Assembly (NCBI RefSeq): GCF_002105155.1
Contig: NW_019029009.1
Coordinates: forward strand, 1-64,000
Source: Lobosporangium transversale
Taxonomy: Eukaryota; Mortierellomycota; Mortierellomycetes; Mortierellales; Mortierellaceae
Direction: 5' to 3'
DNA: 64,000 nt
The position numbers were made by a program, and so were the translations under genes. The notes under the pieces were generated by a model. That model saw only the letters and a list, made by a program, of their open reading frames with translations. It ran no database searches and was not told the DNA's origin. Of this stretch, positions 1-13,465 are shown piece after piece (positions within the stretch are counted from its first letter, which is position 1; every line of letters starts with the position of its first letter).

Positions 1-3000
1 TAGTACTGGGTATGCTAGTAATAGGCTATTGTTTGCCGAAATTTAATTGGAGTCTCATCATTGTCGGTGTGATGGGAATGGGGTTTGGTGGCTTCCTCGC
101 GGCGTTCTACCTACTCGCAGTACCTGAAGATACAAGACTCAAACGAGCGCAAACTATAGCAAATTTCGGCAAGCACCATATTCAACATGTCGACATCGTT
201 GATGGCGTTCCCTCATGGTCAAGTTCAACGCAGAAGGTAGAGGATGAAAAAAAAGGCTTGGCTTTACCTTGGATGATCGAATGGATACTAGCAAGCTTAT
301 TAAACGTCTGTTGAGCTTAGTATATAAGTATAACCCTAACACTAACGTATGCATTTGTTGATGCCTGCATAGAAAGAAGAGATAGTCGCAGAGATCAACG
401 GCGCTGAACACCAACGTGTTTCTATCTCACCAGATATAGATCCAATGGTTGAGGAGATGATCACATATACCGTCAGAGACTTTGTGAATATCCCAATAGG
501 CCTGGTTGCGGAGGGTCAGCACAACATCCCCCTCCGCACTTCACTGGCAACCATGGCTATGAACGTCGCAAATCGCCTATCTAATATGCGGCTGCCAGAA
601 ACAGCGCTACTTGCCGTGTTTGGACTCCAAAACAGTTTTATTGTGCATTTAGTATGAAAATACCCAATATTATCGATCAAAAATTACCTTTGTTTTCCTA
701 TATTTGATATTGATATTGATCTGGGCTCAATGTTCCTATTTCGATGACATAGCGTGCTTACCGTGAGCTCCGTGCGAGCCAATTGCCCATTGCAGAATAC
801 GTCAAAACACATGCCAACCCCGATTCCGTTCTCGGTCGGTGTTATCACAAGGAGGAGAGGCTAAAGCAATTCAGAAGCACTGCCAAGGCTGTATGCCAGG
901 CATTACTGTCTAAGAATGATCAACAATCAGCGGCGCTATTTGCAGTCATGCAGGAGATCATGGCAACACATGTTTTAGAGGCTACATTAGAACATATTTG
1001 CGACCCGGATTATATCAACCTCTCAATCATCGACTATTTCACTACGCCCACGCAAGACAAACCGGGATCTAAATCTGCAGACGACTCTAAAGGTCCATCC
1101 AACAAGAGCGGCAATCCGGAGGTGAAGCCTCAGGATGCTCCTATTTCTAGCTTGGCCGATTCAATTCTTATGAATGCTGCAAACTTGATGGGGAAGTCTG
1201 CGCTAGGAAAGCAAAGCTTTGATTCCGGATCTCAACTACCTACAAGACGACAGTCTACTCTCAAGCATGATTCAATGCCTGTAGCGCCATCGACACTTAA
1301 TGAGGTCAATGGGACAGAAGCATCCCCATCATCCTCATCTTTATCATCATCACCGCAACTTACCACCTTGAAGCAGGTTCTAACAAACAAGAATGATCAT
1401 ATGGACACCTATCAGGACTTTATGGCCTATCTTCAGGTGTGGGATGCAATGGATCTAGTTCAATTCTGGCTCATGAGCGACATTTTCCATCGACAAATTG
1501 AACAGGGAACCTTTGCAAACTTCAGTGATCTTCAACGTGAAGCGTCTAGCATTTATAATACGTACTGTGGACCAGACCCAGATCATGCCATTGTTGGGAT
1601 CACAGATGCCAAGAGCGGAGCATTACTGAAGACCTTAAAGGCTAACCTTCAACGGGATCCAGCAAATTGCTTACGAGAGCCTCAAGAATGGGCATTAGAT
1701 GTTTTGGAAACTCAATATTGGGCCCCATTCAGGATAAAACAAAATACGGACAAAAATGTACAGCAAGCACAGATGACACCCCAAGGTCGGTCGCAACCAT
1801 CTCCGCAAACTGTAGCTAGCCCTAATCTTAGTCTTCACTCTCAGGACATCGGTCAAAGGAAGCCCCACCTAGCAATTAATCACAGCAGCCCTTCACTTTC
1901 TCCTAGGGAGCCTACACCTAAGGAACCTACTACCTCTTCAGTGCTATCTCCGGTGGCTAAATTTATAGCATCCCCACGAACGCAGCCTTGTGCAGTCAAA
2001 GTGACTGATATGACCAACCGGCGACCCAAGACGCTGATGTCAACTACCGATCTACTGTACATGATTGAAGTACAGTCAGAAGGTGGCCAGGGTTGGGTGG
2101 TTACAAGGACATTCCAACAGCTAGAACAACTGCAAGGCGCCCTCGTTCATCAATTCCCCATCGTCCAACGAAATACGTTCCCAAGGTGGAGACTTCAGCC
2201 TAGTGACAAAGTGTGTAATGGCATTCAAACCTTTCTACGGTCGATGTTAGCAATCCCTGAGGTAAGCCAGTCTGCTAGCTTGGCTTGGCTCCTTAGCAAG
2301 GAATACGATCAATATCCGGACGCTATCATGCCTGGCGCAATCACTGGTCAGAATTCATCCTCAGGCTTGATCTCAGCCCTAGCTCCAATTTCAGACGGTA
2401 GTGCAGCTCTGGGAGCAGCTGCCGCACAAGGCGCCAAGACAGCTTTTCGGCAAGCAAGTGAGGCTTCGCTTTCTGCGGGAAGGTTTTTCAAATCCTTAGG
2501 AACAGCCGTGAGCAATATTAATAGCTCCCAAGCCTCTGAAGACCACAGTGTTCGTGGGTCTTTTGAAAGTGAAAGGAGCACCAGGAGCATTAGCAGCATT
2601 TCGACCTTAAACGAATACCGTCAATCAAATGGAAGTTCTCTGGCCTCACCAACGACTCGATTACATGAACAAGAGTTTGATACACACTCTAGAATGTCCC
2701 TTTCCAGCGACAGTACACGGGTTGCTACGCGCAAAGCATCCTTAAGCAATGGACTTTTCAAGGCCGTAGATAACACTACTGCTGTTGCCCAAAGTTCACC
2801 CAATCCATACCTTCAACCTCAGTCGACCGACAGGAACTCCACATTAGTCCATGCACCCATTCCTCGCAGGACTCAAATGCCGTATCAAGGATCGGACTCA
2901 TTGGATGAGTTCTCTTACCAATTGCTAGAAGAGCAAACTCAACCGGATGTGGACATTGCACAAGTTACACCTGAGACATCCGCCGAAAGGGTCCCGGCTA

Positions 3001-3785
3001 TTCCGGTACATTCAACTTCAACGATTAACCCAGCTTCTGTGTCAACTTCTCCAGCAGCACAAACAGGATTACCTTCCTCAGATGAGCCCAAGAAGTCACA
3101 AATGTCGTTGCTCTCTAATGATGAGTTGGATTTATTGATAGAGACTACCTTCACTGTATTAGAAGATATGATGGACTTTTCCAAGAGTCAGTCAATCCGT
3201 CGTATGACTTTTGGTGTACTCCGTGAGCTGGTGCGCAAATCGTATCGGGTCGCAATCAATCAAAGCTTTTCAGCATGGGTGGAGCAGTGTTCTAGTCACG
3301 AGAGCGCTGTAGAGACCGTACGATGGATGAAGGAAGACCTTCTCTGGCCAAATGGAGAATGGCCTGCTGCCCCGACGACGGCTCCAACAATACAGGCAAA
3401 TCCGAATGATGTGGCGTCTGATGAGAGACGAGACTTTCTTCAAATAGGGGGAGATCAGTACGAAGTTGGTAGTGATGGGATTGCAGTCAAGGTGCCCAAG
3501 GTAATAACAACATCAGAAACAAGAACAGCGACTGCAACGCAGCCCACGGGTGCTACTGTTGCTTCAAAATCTGAGCGGACCTTGGAGGAAAAGGTGGCGA
3601 CAAGAGAAAAGGCGAGAGAGCTAGTGAAAATTATGGTTCCAGGTTCATTGGCTACTGTACTTGGTAGAGAAGCTGTCCAGCGTGGACTTATAGATGTTTT
3701 TGAAATGTTTCAGATCAAGGAGCTTAATCTCGGTTTGGCGTTAAGCGTCCTTGAGATGGTAGTGCGTCTTGTATTGACGCGATAA
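1..3785 (+). CDS. Sorting nexin of the Mdm1/SNX13-SNX14-SNX25 family (PXA-RGS-PX-nexin C), probably 5'-partial
   Basis: Exons read as (edge)12-305, 373-651 and 753-3785, giving about 1201 residues from the first in-window ATG at 12; the frame stays open to base 1, so an upstream exon is possible. The N-terminus is hydrophobic (about residues 8-36), as in the ER membrane anchor of yeast Mdm1. It is followed by a PXA domain spread over the three exons (to about residue 280) and an RGS-like helical domain near 395-490. A PX phosphoinositide-binding domain lies near 626-720, containing the FPRWRL segment. A C-terminal nexin domain spans about 980-1201. Long Ser/Pro-rich linkers separate the domains. 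Family members tether the ER to vacuoles/lysosomes or lipid droplets and act in lipid metabolism. The first intron uses an atypical GTCTGT donor, inferred because the next in-frame codons are stops. Family call is firm; the exact ortholog is inferred. Confidence 0.85.
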
Positions 3786-4900
3786 GATAGACTTGTAGAA
3801 TACCTGTAGACATCTCCCAACAAGACTTTATATTTCTATTTTATTTTATGCATATCTGTTATAAGAATAAGCTAGGTGTTTGTGCATTCATCCTAATCTA
3901 CGTGTATCTCTCCATAGGTTACCAAGATTAAGCTTTGTTTGCATAGAGTTGTCGGAGAATGGAGTTTTGGGGATGACACAGCCACCACGGTCATTGTGCA
4001 TGAGTGGCTGCGATGGTTGAAGTGTGATTTCTGATGACCAGAATTCCCTTGAATAAGTGTGATACAAAATGAGTAGATTGATTAAATGGGCAGTGACAGT
4101 TTTGTGTTCAGGAAGGACACACGATCAAATTTGGGATTGTTTATAATATGTACACTGTAGTTCTAGATTAACCTCTTTCATTACAGAGAAAATTAAGCTT
4201 TGTTAAGAAAACACGCGATAATGCATGAAAAAAAAGAAAAGAAGGAAAGAAAGAGAAAGAGAGGGAGCTGTTTGCATCCCCTGAGCTAATGAAGAGAATG
4301 AAGAGAGTAGACAGATAGACAAGTCGATAGAAAGGCAATGAAATTAGGCAATCAAGCTTTTCATGTACATGATGTGCTTTATATATGTAGTAAGAAGATC
4401 CCAGAGGATACAGAAAAAGATGGTATATGTGTATGATACATAGGAAATGAATGATTTGGAACCATTCCTCATTGGGCGATCAACAATGTTATGATGAAGC
4501 GTGTCTTGACCAGTATCCCGTCCAGTACACCTTCCATGTCTTCTTTTCTTTCTTATTTTTCTGTTGGAACATCCCATTGTGTTATTGTGCCTTCGCCACC
4601 ATCATCACAACAACAACAACTTCTTCCTCTCTCTTCTTCCTCTTTTTCTTTCTCTCTCTTTCCACTCTCACCTTCTCTTCTCCACACTCTTTCTCTTAAT
4701 CCCCTCTCTCCCCTTTTCTCTTCTTTCCTGTCTTCCCCTGTTTTTCTTTTCTTTTTTTTTTTTTCTTTTTTTTTTTTTCTTTTCATACGGACTGTTATTC
4801 AGCTTCCACCACTCCATAATCGCCTCATTTTATTTCTCTCATTCCTCTTTCAGAAGTGCACATTCCTTGTCTCATTAGTCCCCTCATTACTTTTTTTTTA
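3786..4900. other. Intergenic region between the sorting nexin and the ABC transporter
   Basis: No convincing gene. It holds a short purine-rich stretch (about 4207-4266, GAAAGA-type) and a long C/T tract described separately. The open frames here are low-complexity translations of these tracts. Confidence 0.7.
4529..4790 (+). promoter_or_regulatory. Long pyrimidine-rich tract in the leader of the ABC transporter gene
   Basis: About 260 bp of almost uninterrupted C and T on the plus strand, ending in T-runs near 4743-4780, lies about 110 bp upstream of the ATG at 4901. Pyrimidine-rich tracts upstream of the start are common in fungal core promoters and 5' leaders. Promoter function here is inferred from position only. 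Confidence 0.4.
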
Positions 4901-5601
4901 ATGGACATTTTGGAGGGACCTGCTTTGCTGGTCTGCTGCACAGTCACAGGCACCTATTCTGTCTGGCAACAGAGATATCAGCAAGGTACAAATGAAGTTT
5001 TTTTTTTGTTTATTTTTAATTCAACAAGTCAATGAAGAACAAGGATTGAAAAGAAACAAACCCCTTTGCCCTTCACTGTGCCTGTACAGAAATCATTACA
5101 CCATAAAATCATAAAATCATCTTGAAACGTTGTTAAACGAAAGACGTTCTTTTGATTTGATGCGATTTACCTCCTTCTGACCAGATTGTTCTATGCATCC
5201 TTACAGCTTCTGTTTATTCTCAGTCCGTGCTTTTTCAGTTTCATGATATTTTGGTTAACCAAATGTCCCTTTTTTTCTTTTTTTCTTTTTTTCTTTCTTT
5301 TTTTTAGGTAGAATCCATTTGGATGAAACTACTTGGAGATCGTGGAACGAACAGCCGCTCAGAACTATCTGCCGAACAATATACTGGCTATCAGTCTTAA
5401 TTGCCTTAGGATTGCTGATTTCCTTGTCAAATTTCGGAGCACTGCTTGCTTTACTGATTAAAAACCATGATGGTAAGTTTCCGAAATACAGATTACATAC
5501 TCTCATAAAATAGTGCAGTTATAAACTGACATTGGCTTGATGCTATGCACTGTGACAACAATATTGAGAGCCTTGTTACATTGCTTCATGTACCAAAGAA
5601 T

Positions 5602-5632
<31 letters not shown>

Positions 5633-8600
5633 GATTTATCCTTTTCATCTACTCCACTTTTCCATCTTTTTTTTTTTTCTGTGATCTTTAAAAATCATCT
5701 CATTGATTTTGTGTACTATACCTGTAGACGGCTCGTTTTACCAAATTAAGGATATGGGCTGGGTCCTGGCCTCAGCTGGATGTTATGTCCTTGCTTGGAT
5801 TGGTCATTCATACTTCATTCTTCATGAACGACACCAGCCTCAGTTCTCAAAAGTACTCCGTCTCTTCTGGATCTGTGCTTTGATCATCTCCATCATCTCT
5901 TTCTCATCCTGGGCGCAGAATAAATCTGATGGTGTAGGAGCTCACTTGGATGTCTTTACATCCATTATCATCAACATTACTGTGATTGCTCGATTTGTCC
6001 AGAGCTGTATGCTTGTCCTCTTAGGAGCGTTGCAGGAGTATCAATACAGGACTACACGTTCCGCAGACCGGAATGCCACAGAAGATCATATGTCAGCACA
6101 CTCAAATAATGGCACACTTGTACACGATAATGATGGGGACAGCAGTAGTAACAGGAGCAACAAGGGCAAACAAAAGAAAAAAGAAACAGCCAAAAAGGAT
6201 ACAACCACAGCACAGAAAGACTACAAGAGACCAACAACGTTCAGAGAGTTTTACGAACACTGTAGGCGCCTTCGCCCGTTCCTTTGGCCATCCAACTCAA
6301 GGAAACTTCAAGCCCACATCCTGCTTTGCCTCGGATTGTTAGTCATTGGACGTATTGTGAATGTGCTGGTGCCCTGGCAAGTGGCAAACGTAGTCAATGC
6401 GCTGACAAAAGTGGCAGAAGGCGCTCCTGAAGGCAGAGACGGAAACGGTAACCCGCGGTTTGTTTGGAAAGAGATCATGGTATTCATTGGCCTCAGGGCA
6501 CTACAAAGCAACATCGGTGCTGTCGATACGCTTCAAGCACTGCTATGGGTCCCCGTCGGGCAGTTCAACACACGCGAACTGGCAGTGAAGATGTTTGAAC
6601 ACCTGCTCAATCTGTCATTGCGTTTTCATCTTAACCGCAAGACGGGCGAGATGCTACGTGTTCAAGGTAATGACTTTAAAGTGTCGATTGCTTCTGGAGC
6701 TGGACCTTCCAACCCATGCTGATTATGTCTTTTTTTTTTCTTTTTTTTGTATGTGTATAGATCGCGGTGTATCATCAATTGTTACGCTGCTCTCCTCGCT
6801 CCTATTCAATATTATACCTTGTTTGATCGACATTGCTGTGGCCTGCGTGATATTGGCGCGTTCATTTGATATATACTTTGGGATCATTGTCGCAATAACT
6901 ATGATCTGCTATATATATGCCACCATCCTTATGACAGACTGGAGGACACGCTATCGTCGTGAAGCGAACGCTCTAGACAATGTAGTGGAGGGGCGAGCAG
7001 TTGATACGTTACTCAACTACGAAACCATTAAGCTCTTTGCCACTGAGAAATTTGAGACTGAGAAATACGCCGAGGCTATTGATACATACCAGAAGGCGGA
7101 CCGCAAATCTCAGTATACGCTCGCCATCCTCAATACAACCCTCAATCTCGTGATCCAAGGGGGCCTGGCACTTGGATGTCTGCTATGTGCGAAGAGAGTC
7201 GCTGAACACAAAATGGGGGTCGGTGAGTTTGTTCAGTACTATGCATACATTCTTCAGCTTTATGGGCCGCTGACTGTATTTGGCACATCCTACAGATCAC
7301 TTCAGGTATGTTTCCTGCGCAAAATAGAATATGTACCTGTTTCCCTATGCGAATACGCAATCTGTAACTTAATCAATCCATACCTTCCACAACCGATAGA
7401 AAAACTTTATCGACATGGAGAAGATGTTGGATTTGTTCAAGGAGCCTGTCGAGATTCAGGACCAGCCTGAAGCTAAACCACTTGTTATGTCTGGTGGTGA
7501 AGTTGTCTTTGGTATGCATAATAGGAAGAGAAGTATTTGTGAGGATCCTTGTGTAAATTACGATTGCTATGTAAAGTACGCACAGAGATAGTCATAGTAC
7601 TGAAGCGACTTGCTTTTGTTAATATGATGTACAGAAAATGTGTCTTTCGGATATAATCCTCAGAACCCCAACCTGAAGTCAGTGTCATTCAGAATCCCAC
7701 GAGGGAAAAAGCTTGCTCTAGTTGGCCCCTCTGGAGGCGGCAAGTCCACGATTCTACGACTCCTTTTCCGTTTCTATGACCCTACACAGGGCAGGATCTT
7801 GATTGACGGCCAGGACATCAAAAACGTTACCCAGACCAGTCTGCGTAGAAAGATTGGTATTGTGCCACAGGATACGACACTATTCAATCAAACAATTGGA
7901 TACAACATTGGGTATGGTAAAATCGGGCAAGACCATACACAGATCTTTGATCCAACACGATCCAACCTTCCTCGGCAACGCATGCTTATTCAAGGAGGAA
8001 GTTCCGGAAACGGTGACATCGGCAATTTAACACGTAGGATTTCATTCAGTGGGAAATCCTCGAAATCAGGACGTGGACGGACGCATAAGAATGACCCACG
8101 TTCGTCATCGGACAATGCAGGTATTACAGAAGGTGGAGAGGATGCGGATGTTGAAGGCGAGGAGACGGATTATGATGAAGATGAGGATTGGGAGGATGAT
8201 AGTCGTATCCAAGCTGCGGCAGAAGCGGCACGGATCCACGAGATTGTTAATCGATTTCCAGAGGGATACTCGACTCTCGTAGGAGAGCGTGGCATGCGCC
8301 TGTCTGGAGGTGAGAAGCAGCGTGTTGCCATTGCTCGAACTATTCTCAAGAATCCACCCATCTTGCTTCTCGACGAAGCAACCAGCGCTTTGGATACACA
8401 AACGGAGCGTGAGATCCAAAATTCGATCGAATCCATCTCCAAGGACAGGACAACGCTCATGATTGCACATCGACTGTCAACGATTGTTGACGCGGATGAA
8501 ATCTTGGTGATTCAGAAGGGCGAGATTGCAGAACAAGGCAGCCATGAAGAGCTCATGCAGGCTGGAGGGATCTATGCTGCGATGTGGATGCAGCAGCTCC

Positions 8601-8983
8601 GAGAAGACCGGACACTTGTAGGAAGTAGCCATTCGAGTCAGAAGGAATCCTCCAAAGGGGAGGAAGAGTCGGATGAAATTGACTCTTCTGACGGGGAGCA
8701 CAGTGGTCAATCAGGCCGATTTATTAGCCGAAGATGCCATCATAATGAAGGGCATTCTCGTTACCCCTATCAAGGAATGACTGGGGATAGGAGAAGTAGA
8801 CAGATGATGTCTCTCTCGTTGCCTACTTATACGATAGGGCATAATGCCTCAGGAGTGGATATGGACCTAGGATACGCACGGGATATCTTTGATCGACCTG
8901 TAGGATCAGGAGTTGCCATTCAGGACTTCTCGGATGATTTCCTTTACGAAGACGATTTTAATCCAGATACTCCTTCTCAGTAA
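4901..8983 (+). CDS. HMT1/ABCB6-type half ABC transporter (vacuolar or mitochondrial membrane)
   Basis: Six exons: 4901-4985, 5308-5472, 5728-6666, 6761-7305, 7400-7511 and 7635-8983, giving 1064 residues; all phases join. An N-terminal extension with several hydrophobic helices precedes a six-helix ABC exporter domain. The ATPase domain shows Walker A (GPSGGGKST, about residue 645), Q-loop (IVPQDTTLF), signature LSGGEKQR (about 837), Walker [13 protein letters not shown] and the switch histidine in IAHRLST. N-terminal extension plus half-transporter architecture matches fungal HMT1 (vacuolar phytochelatin or metal-thiol transport) and ABCB6. Substrate cannot be read from sequence. Odd feature: an acidic, Ser/Gly-rich insertion of about 85-95 residues between Q-loop and signature (about nt 7917-8205). 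The C-terminus has a long Ser/Asp/Glu-rich tail after the ATPase domain. It faces the mitochondrial carrier gene tail to tail. Confidence 0.9.
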
Positions 8984-9310
8984 CGCCTGAAGTACAGAAG
9001 GATGGTTTTTTTTTTTTTTTTTTTTTTTTTTTCTTTTTTTTATTTTAGCTCTACTGTGTGTATCATATTTTGTACTTTTCATTGTTTGTATGAATATTTG
9101 TTTGTTTGTTTGTTTGTAAGCTTTTCTATTTCTTTGAACACTATTTTGCAGATCTTTAGCTGAGTAAAAAAAAAAAAAAAAAAAAAAATTATACAACTGT
9201 ATAAATGTATGATGTGTGTCATCTGGATTGCATCAAGTATAGATAAATGAGTCAATTATTGGATTTGTGCTTGAACATTTATAATGGGAAAGTAGAAGCA
9301 TGCAAGTAGT
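8984..9310. other. Convergent 3' intergenic region with poly(T) and poly(A) runs
   Basis: Separates two convergently transcribed genes. It holds a poly(T) stretch at about 9006-9048 and a poly(A) run of more than 20 nt at about 9166-9188. The two runs are complementary and could fold back. No gene seen. Confidence 0.6.
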
Positions 9311-10189
9311 TTATTTCTTTTGACGATGAACGATGACCTTGAGTTGCTCTAGGACTATGAAGGTCACAATGGTATGAGGACCAAGACGCAAAAATGCTGG
9401 GAGCCAGCCCTTGAAGAGTGCGGTTGGGCCTTCAGTCTTGATAATATGGAAGAACATTTGTGTTGATGAAGTCTAATTTGGGGTTATAGCATGTAAATAA
9501 AAAAAATAAAAATAAAAAAAGGTAAAATGTTCAGAAGTTAATAAAGTTGATGATTCTGGCTCCAAGCTTTTAATGGATTCGAGCAGTTTGCTTACCCCTC
9601 CTCCTGATGAGTTCATGATTCTCGTCTTGAGAACATCCAAGGGAGCACATACAGTGGTCGCAACAAGGCCCTAAAAGGTATGAAAGAAAAAAAAAAAAAA
9701 GAAAAGAAAAAAAAAAACTCAGGATGACATCAAAAAAAAAAAAAAAAAAAAAAAAGTAGGGAGAGAGAAAAAAAAAAAAAAAAAAAAAAAAAAGACTTAC
9801 AGCCAAGAGCGACGAAGCAAAATGTGTGATCAAATTATCCTTGAACCAGGGAGTAGCCAACAACTGACGTTTGAAACCATCGTAGGAAACCAACTGAGAA
9901 CTGGTCATGAGAATAGCTCTGTTCATGTTAGGACCCAATCCTCTCATGAGCTGTGAAGGACCTTCCTCCTTTACGATCCTGTACAGTCCATCGAACGCAT
10001 GCTTGTAATGTCTTCGTTGACTCATGGGCAATTTGCCATCGTTCACCATCCGAATATTGACCACATCAGCCGGGTTGCCGAATCCTCCACCCACACATCC
10101 TGCTAGAACACCACATAATAACATGGTGGTCACTGGAATTCTGCCTAATGAGGGATAGATTTACACATAATAGGCAATAGATAAATAGT

Positions 10190-10221
<32 letters not shown>

Positions 10222-11027
10222 GAAAAGAAAAAGAAAAGAAAAGAAAACGGTGGTAGAAAAGGAAAGGGAAAAATGAAGCGGTTAGTGAGTAAAAAAGATC
10301 AAAGGAACTCCGATCCCCTCTTTCCAAATGCCCGTGTATTATTATTGTTATTGTTATTGTTGTTGACAAAAAAAACTTACTGCCGTCTTTTGGACCAAAC
10401 TTTTCTTTCAACACATCATAAGTTCCAAAACGAACAGTCGAATAGGTTCCTTGACGTAACAGACTCGCAGAGAGACCATTGTAAAGAGCAAAGAAGCCTT
10501 CATGCCTTGCCACATTGATCATTGTCCCGATCATGCCCAGTTGGCTGGCCCCCTGAGTTGTTTGCAACCTGACTTTTGCCAGATCAAAAGGATGTGAAAC
10601 TAAAGCGGCGGAACATGAAGCTGCGCCTAGAATTTTTTAAATAAACATGGATACATTGATCTCTTGATTAGCAAAAAAAAAAAAAAAAAAAAAAAAAAGA
10701 AAAAGAAAAAAACAATTTCTTTTTCCATCTCAGACCAACTTTTTTGGTTCTTGTTTTTATTATTGATCATGTTGCACTTTATGATAAAACTATTTGTTCA
10801 GGATCAGGACCCCAAAAAAAAAAAAAAAAAAAAAAAAAGAGAATGTTCATTGTACATAATGTTTAAAGATATCTGCATGTTTTTGATGATTTACCTCCGA
10901 GCCAAAACGGATCTCTTTTAGTGATAGTTGTCGTAGCAGCAGTAGAAGAATTAATTGTAGAAACTGTCTGCTGGGATTGTTTTAGAGATTGGAGTTGCTG
11001 TTGGACTTGAGTTGTTGCAGTTGCCAT
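9311..11027 (-). CDS. DIC1: Mitochondrial carrier, dicarboxylate (DIC1-like) transporter
   Basis: Five exons on the minus strand: 11027-10895, 10626-10381, 10144-9801, 9670-9596 and 9472-9311, giving 319 residues, the usual length for the family. The three tandem carrier repeats each keep the Px[D/E]xx[K/R] signature: PFDLAKVR, then a divergent NPADVVNIR, then APLDVLKTR. The segment PLDVLKTRIMN and the overall pattern resemble yeast Dic1, which exchanges malate or succinate for phosphate across the inner mitochondrial membrane. The N-terminal 35 residues are Gln/Thr/Ser-rich and outside the carrier fold. Introns contain very long T-runs in the sense strand. The carrier family is certain; dicarboxylate specificity is by similarity recalled, not tested. 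Confidence 0.92.
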
Positions 11028-11102
11028 GATGTATGAGTTATTGCAATGCAATGCTTAGGATGATAGAGATATATTTGTCTATTAGAATTAATTGTAATAA
11101 AA

Positions 11103-11133
<31 letters not shown>

Positions 11134-12001
11134 CGAGGAAAAAAAAAAAAAAAAAAAAAAGAAAGAACCAATGAATGGGGAGTGAAATAAATAAACAATG
11201 AAAACAATGAAAACAATGAATGAAAAATGAAATGAATGAATGGATAGATGAATGAACAAAGAAAGATAAAAAGTGGTTCAATGGGTCAAAGAGGAAAGAA
11301 AGAACGAAAAACAGTTTTTTTTTTTTTTATACATTTTAAGGCACCACACAGATCAGCACTTTTTTTTTTTTTTTTTTTTTTTTGTTGCGCCGTAAAAAGA
11401 AAGAGAAAACTTCTTTTCTACTTTACTCATCCTTTCTTTCCTCCTCTTGGCCTCTTTCTTCTCCTCCGTCTCCTTCTCCTCTTTCTCCTTATCTTCCTTC
11501 TCTTCTTGACTACCCCCCCCCCCCGCCCATGATGCCTTCGGTCAGATGCCACGTTTCCCTCCGCATTTCACAATTGTTATTTACATAACTTTGTGGCCAG
11601 GAACTCGATTACATGCAAAGTTATCAGCATTGTGGAGGAGATAAAACTTTACTCTCAGTCGATCCATTGGACGGGCAACTTTCTCTTCTTTCTCTTCACC
11701 TCTCTTTAAAAACATCCCCCACATTGCCATGAAGCTCTCGAACAACTTCCCTCTTCTTCCGGACACTTCCGTATTCAACTAAAAAAAAAAAAAAAAAAAA
11801 AAAAAACTTTTGAATCTTTGCTTATTAAATTTGTCTACTTGCTTTAGAAAAACTATTTAATATATATATATGTTGTTTTGTTGTTGTTGTTGTTTTGTTG
11901 TTATTGCTATTGTAAAGATGTCAAGGGAAGTGGCTGGGATGTCCTTTTTTTTACACATGTCAAGAACTTTGGATACTCAATGAACCGTGGTCGGCGTGTC
12001 C
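11028..12001. other. Intergenic region upstream of the mitochondrial carrier
   Basis: Contains purine-rich GA repeats (about 11101-11140), several poly(A)/poly(T) runs (about 11140-11160, 11361-11382, 11780-11806), a pyrimidine-rich stretch at 11420-11510 and a short poly(C) run near 11513-11524. No supported gene; open frames here are translations of simple sequence. Confidence 0.6.
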
Positions 12002-13007
12002 TCAGAAACGGACACCTTGACCTTCTCTATTTGCCTGTAACCGCTGACTCCGCCGGACATGAATTCTTTCTCCTCTCAAAACCTCGGAACCATCCCCATC
12101 ATCCATCTCCTCCTGCTTATTATCCTCATCCTCCACCTTCATGCTGCCCAAACCCTTGATTCCATCCTCCTCATCATACGCTTTTGGATAACCATAATTG
12201 CCTCGTCCTCGTTGGTTCGCCCCACTACTGCTGCTGCTACTGCTACCAACCCACGTACTTCGAGCCCCTTGCCCACCATAAAAAGTATTCACAGACTCCA
12301 AATCTGGTATCCCATCATCAGCCTCCCCCCCAGCCTCTCTTCCACCTGAATATTTATCATACTCTTGCTCGGAGATCCCTTGGCGCCTACCACCTCCTCC
12401 AGATCCCTTGTCTGTTGAAGATTGATCAGCTTGCTCAGCTTGCTGGTGCTGCAGTTCTGATTGAGGTCTGTTTTCCTGTACTGGAGCTGGTTGATTCTCC
12501 GCATCTGTATCTCTCATAGCTACTACATCCTCTTGCTCGACGTCTTCCACTAAATTATGAAGCTGCTGTCCTCTCAAATACTCCTGATCGCGCACATACT
12601 GACTCCATCCATTGAGAACCACCACGCTCTCTTTGAATAAAAAGATCATTAATCCTATCCATAGTACTAGGGGATATGATATCTTGAAAAAGAATATCCT
12701 CGATTCACCCTCCAGCCGCAGACCTGCTGCGACTGTCCAGGCGAATATAGCAGGTAAACTGATTACACCAATACTAATCAAAAGGTACGGAGCAAAGAAT
12801 CGCTTTGTTGCATATCCTGCTTTCCATCGCGCAGGATCAGTCGTGACAAAAACTCGGTTTATATCCTGCATTACGGGCAAATCAGGAGTCCTCGATGCTA
12901 TATGATGCATAATCTTCATGTAAATCATTCCAGCAGACCAGCTCTAATATTTCAAAATAATTAAACGTGAATCCAACACACCAAGTAATTTGTTAGTGAA
13001 ATAAAAA

Positions 13008-13042
<35 letters not shown>

Positions 13043-13434
13043 ATTAAATGCATTAAAGATAATTACAATTGACTTACAAAGACAGGTATGATTTCATTCC
13101 TGCCGCTGATCGCAGACCTGAAGGGAATGATAATGAAGAGCTCCACCATTAAGCCGAGTATGAAAGGAAAGATAATACCAAGAAAAGTACCGAAATAAAC
13201 CACGTTGATCGCGCGCTTGCAAAATTTGAAAAGCGCCTTCAACCAAGAACCACGTCGACTGCGTCGAACTCGACGAGACTTTCCCATTTTCTCTGCCCAT
13301 GTCAGGAAATGCCAGATTCCACTAACCAAGTAGACGCCAACAGTGAAAGAGTACACGTCGTGGACCTGTTTCTCTGTTAAAAAACTAAATACGTATCTTC
13401 CACATAGAACTATAAAAAAATGATAAAAATTAAT

Positions 13435-13465
<31 letters not shown>

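Noticed and set aside
4344-4901. Overlapping frames rich in Phe/Ser/Leu or Lys/Glu upstream of the ABC gene
   Set aside because: They are translations of the C/T tract in several frames, with no domain and no codon preference.
7917-8205. An intron instead of an insertion in the ABC ATPase domain
   Set aside because: The only GT near the left end and AG near the right end are in incompatible phases, and the stretch is open and coding-like. RNA would settle it.
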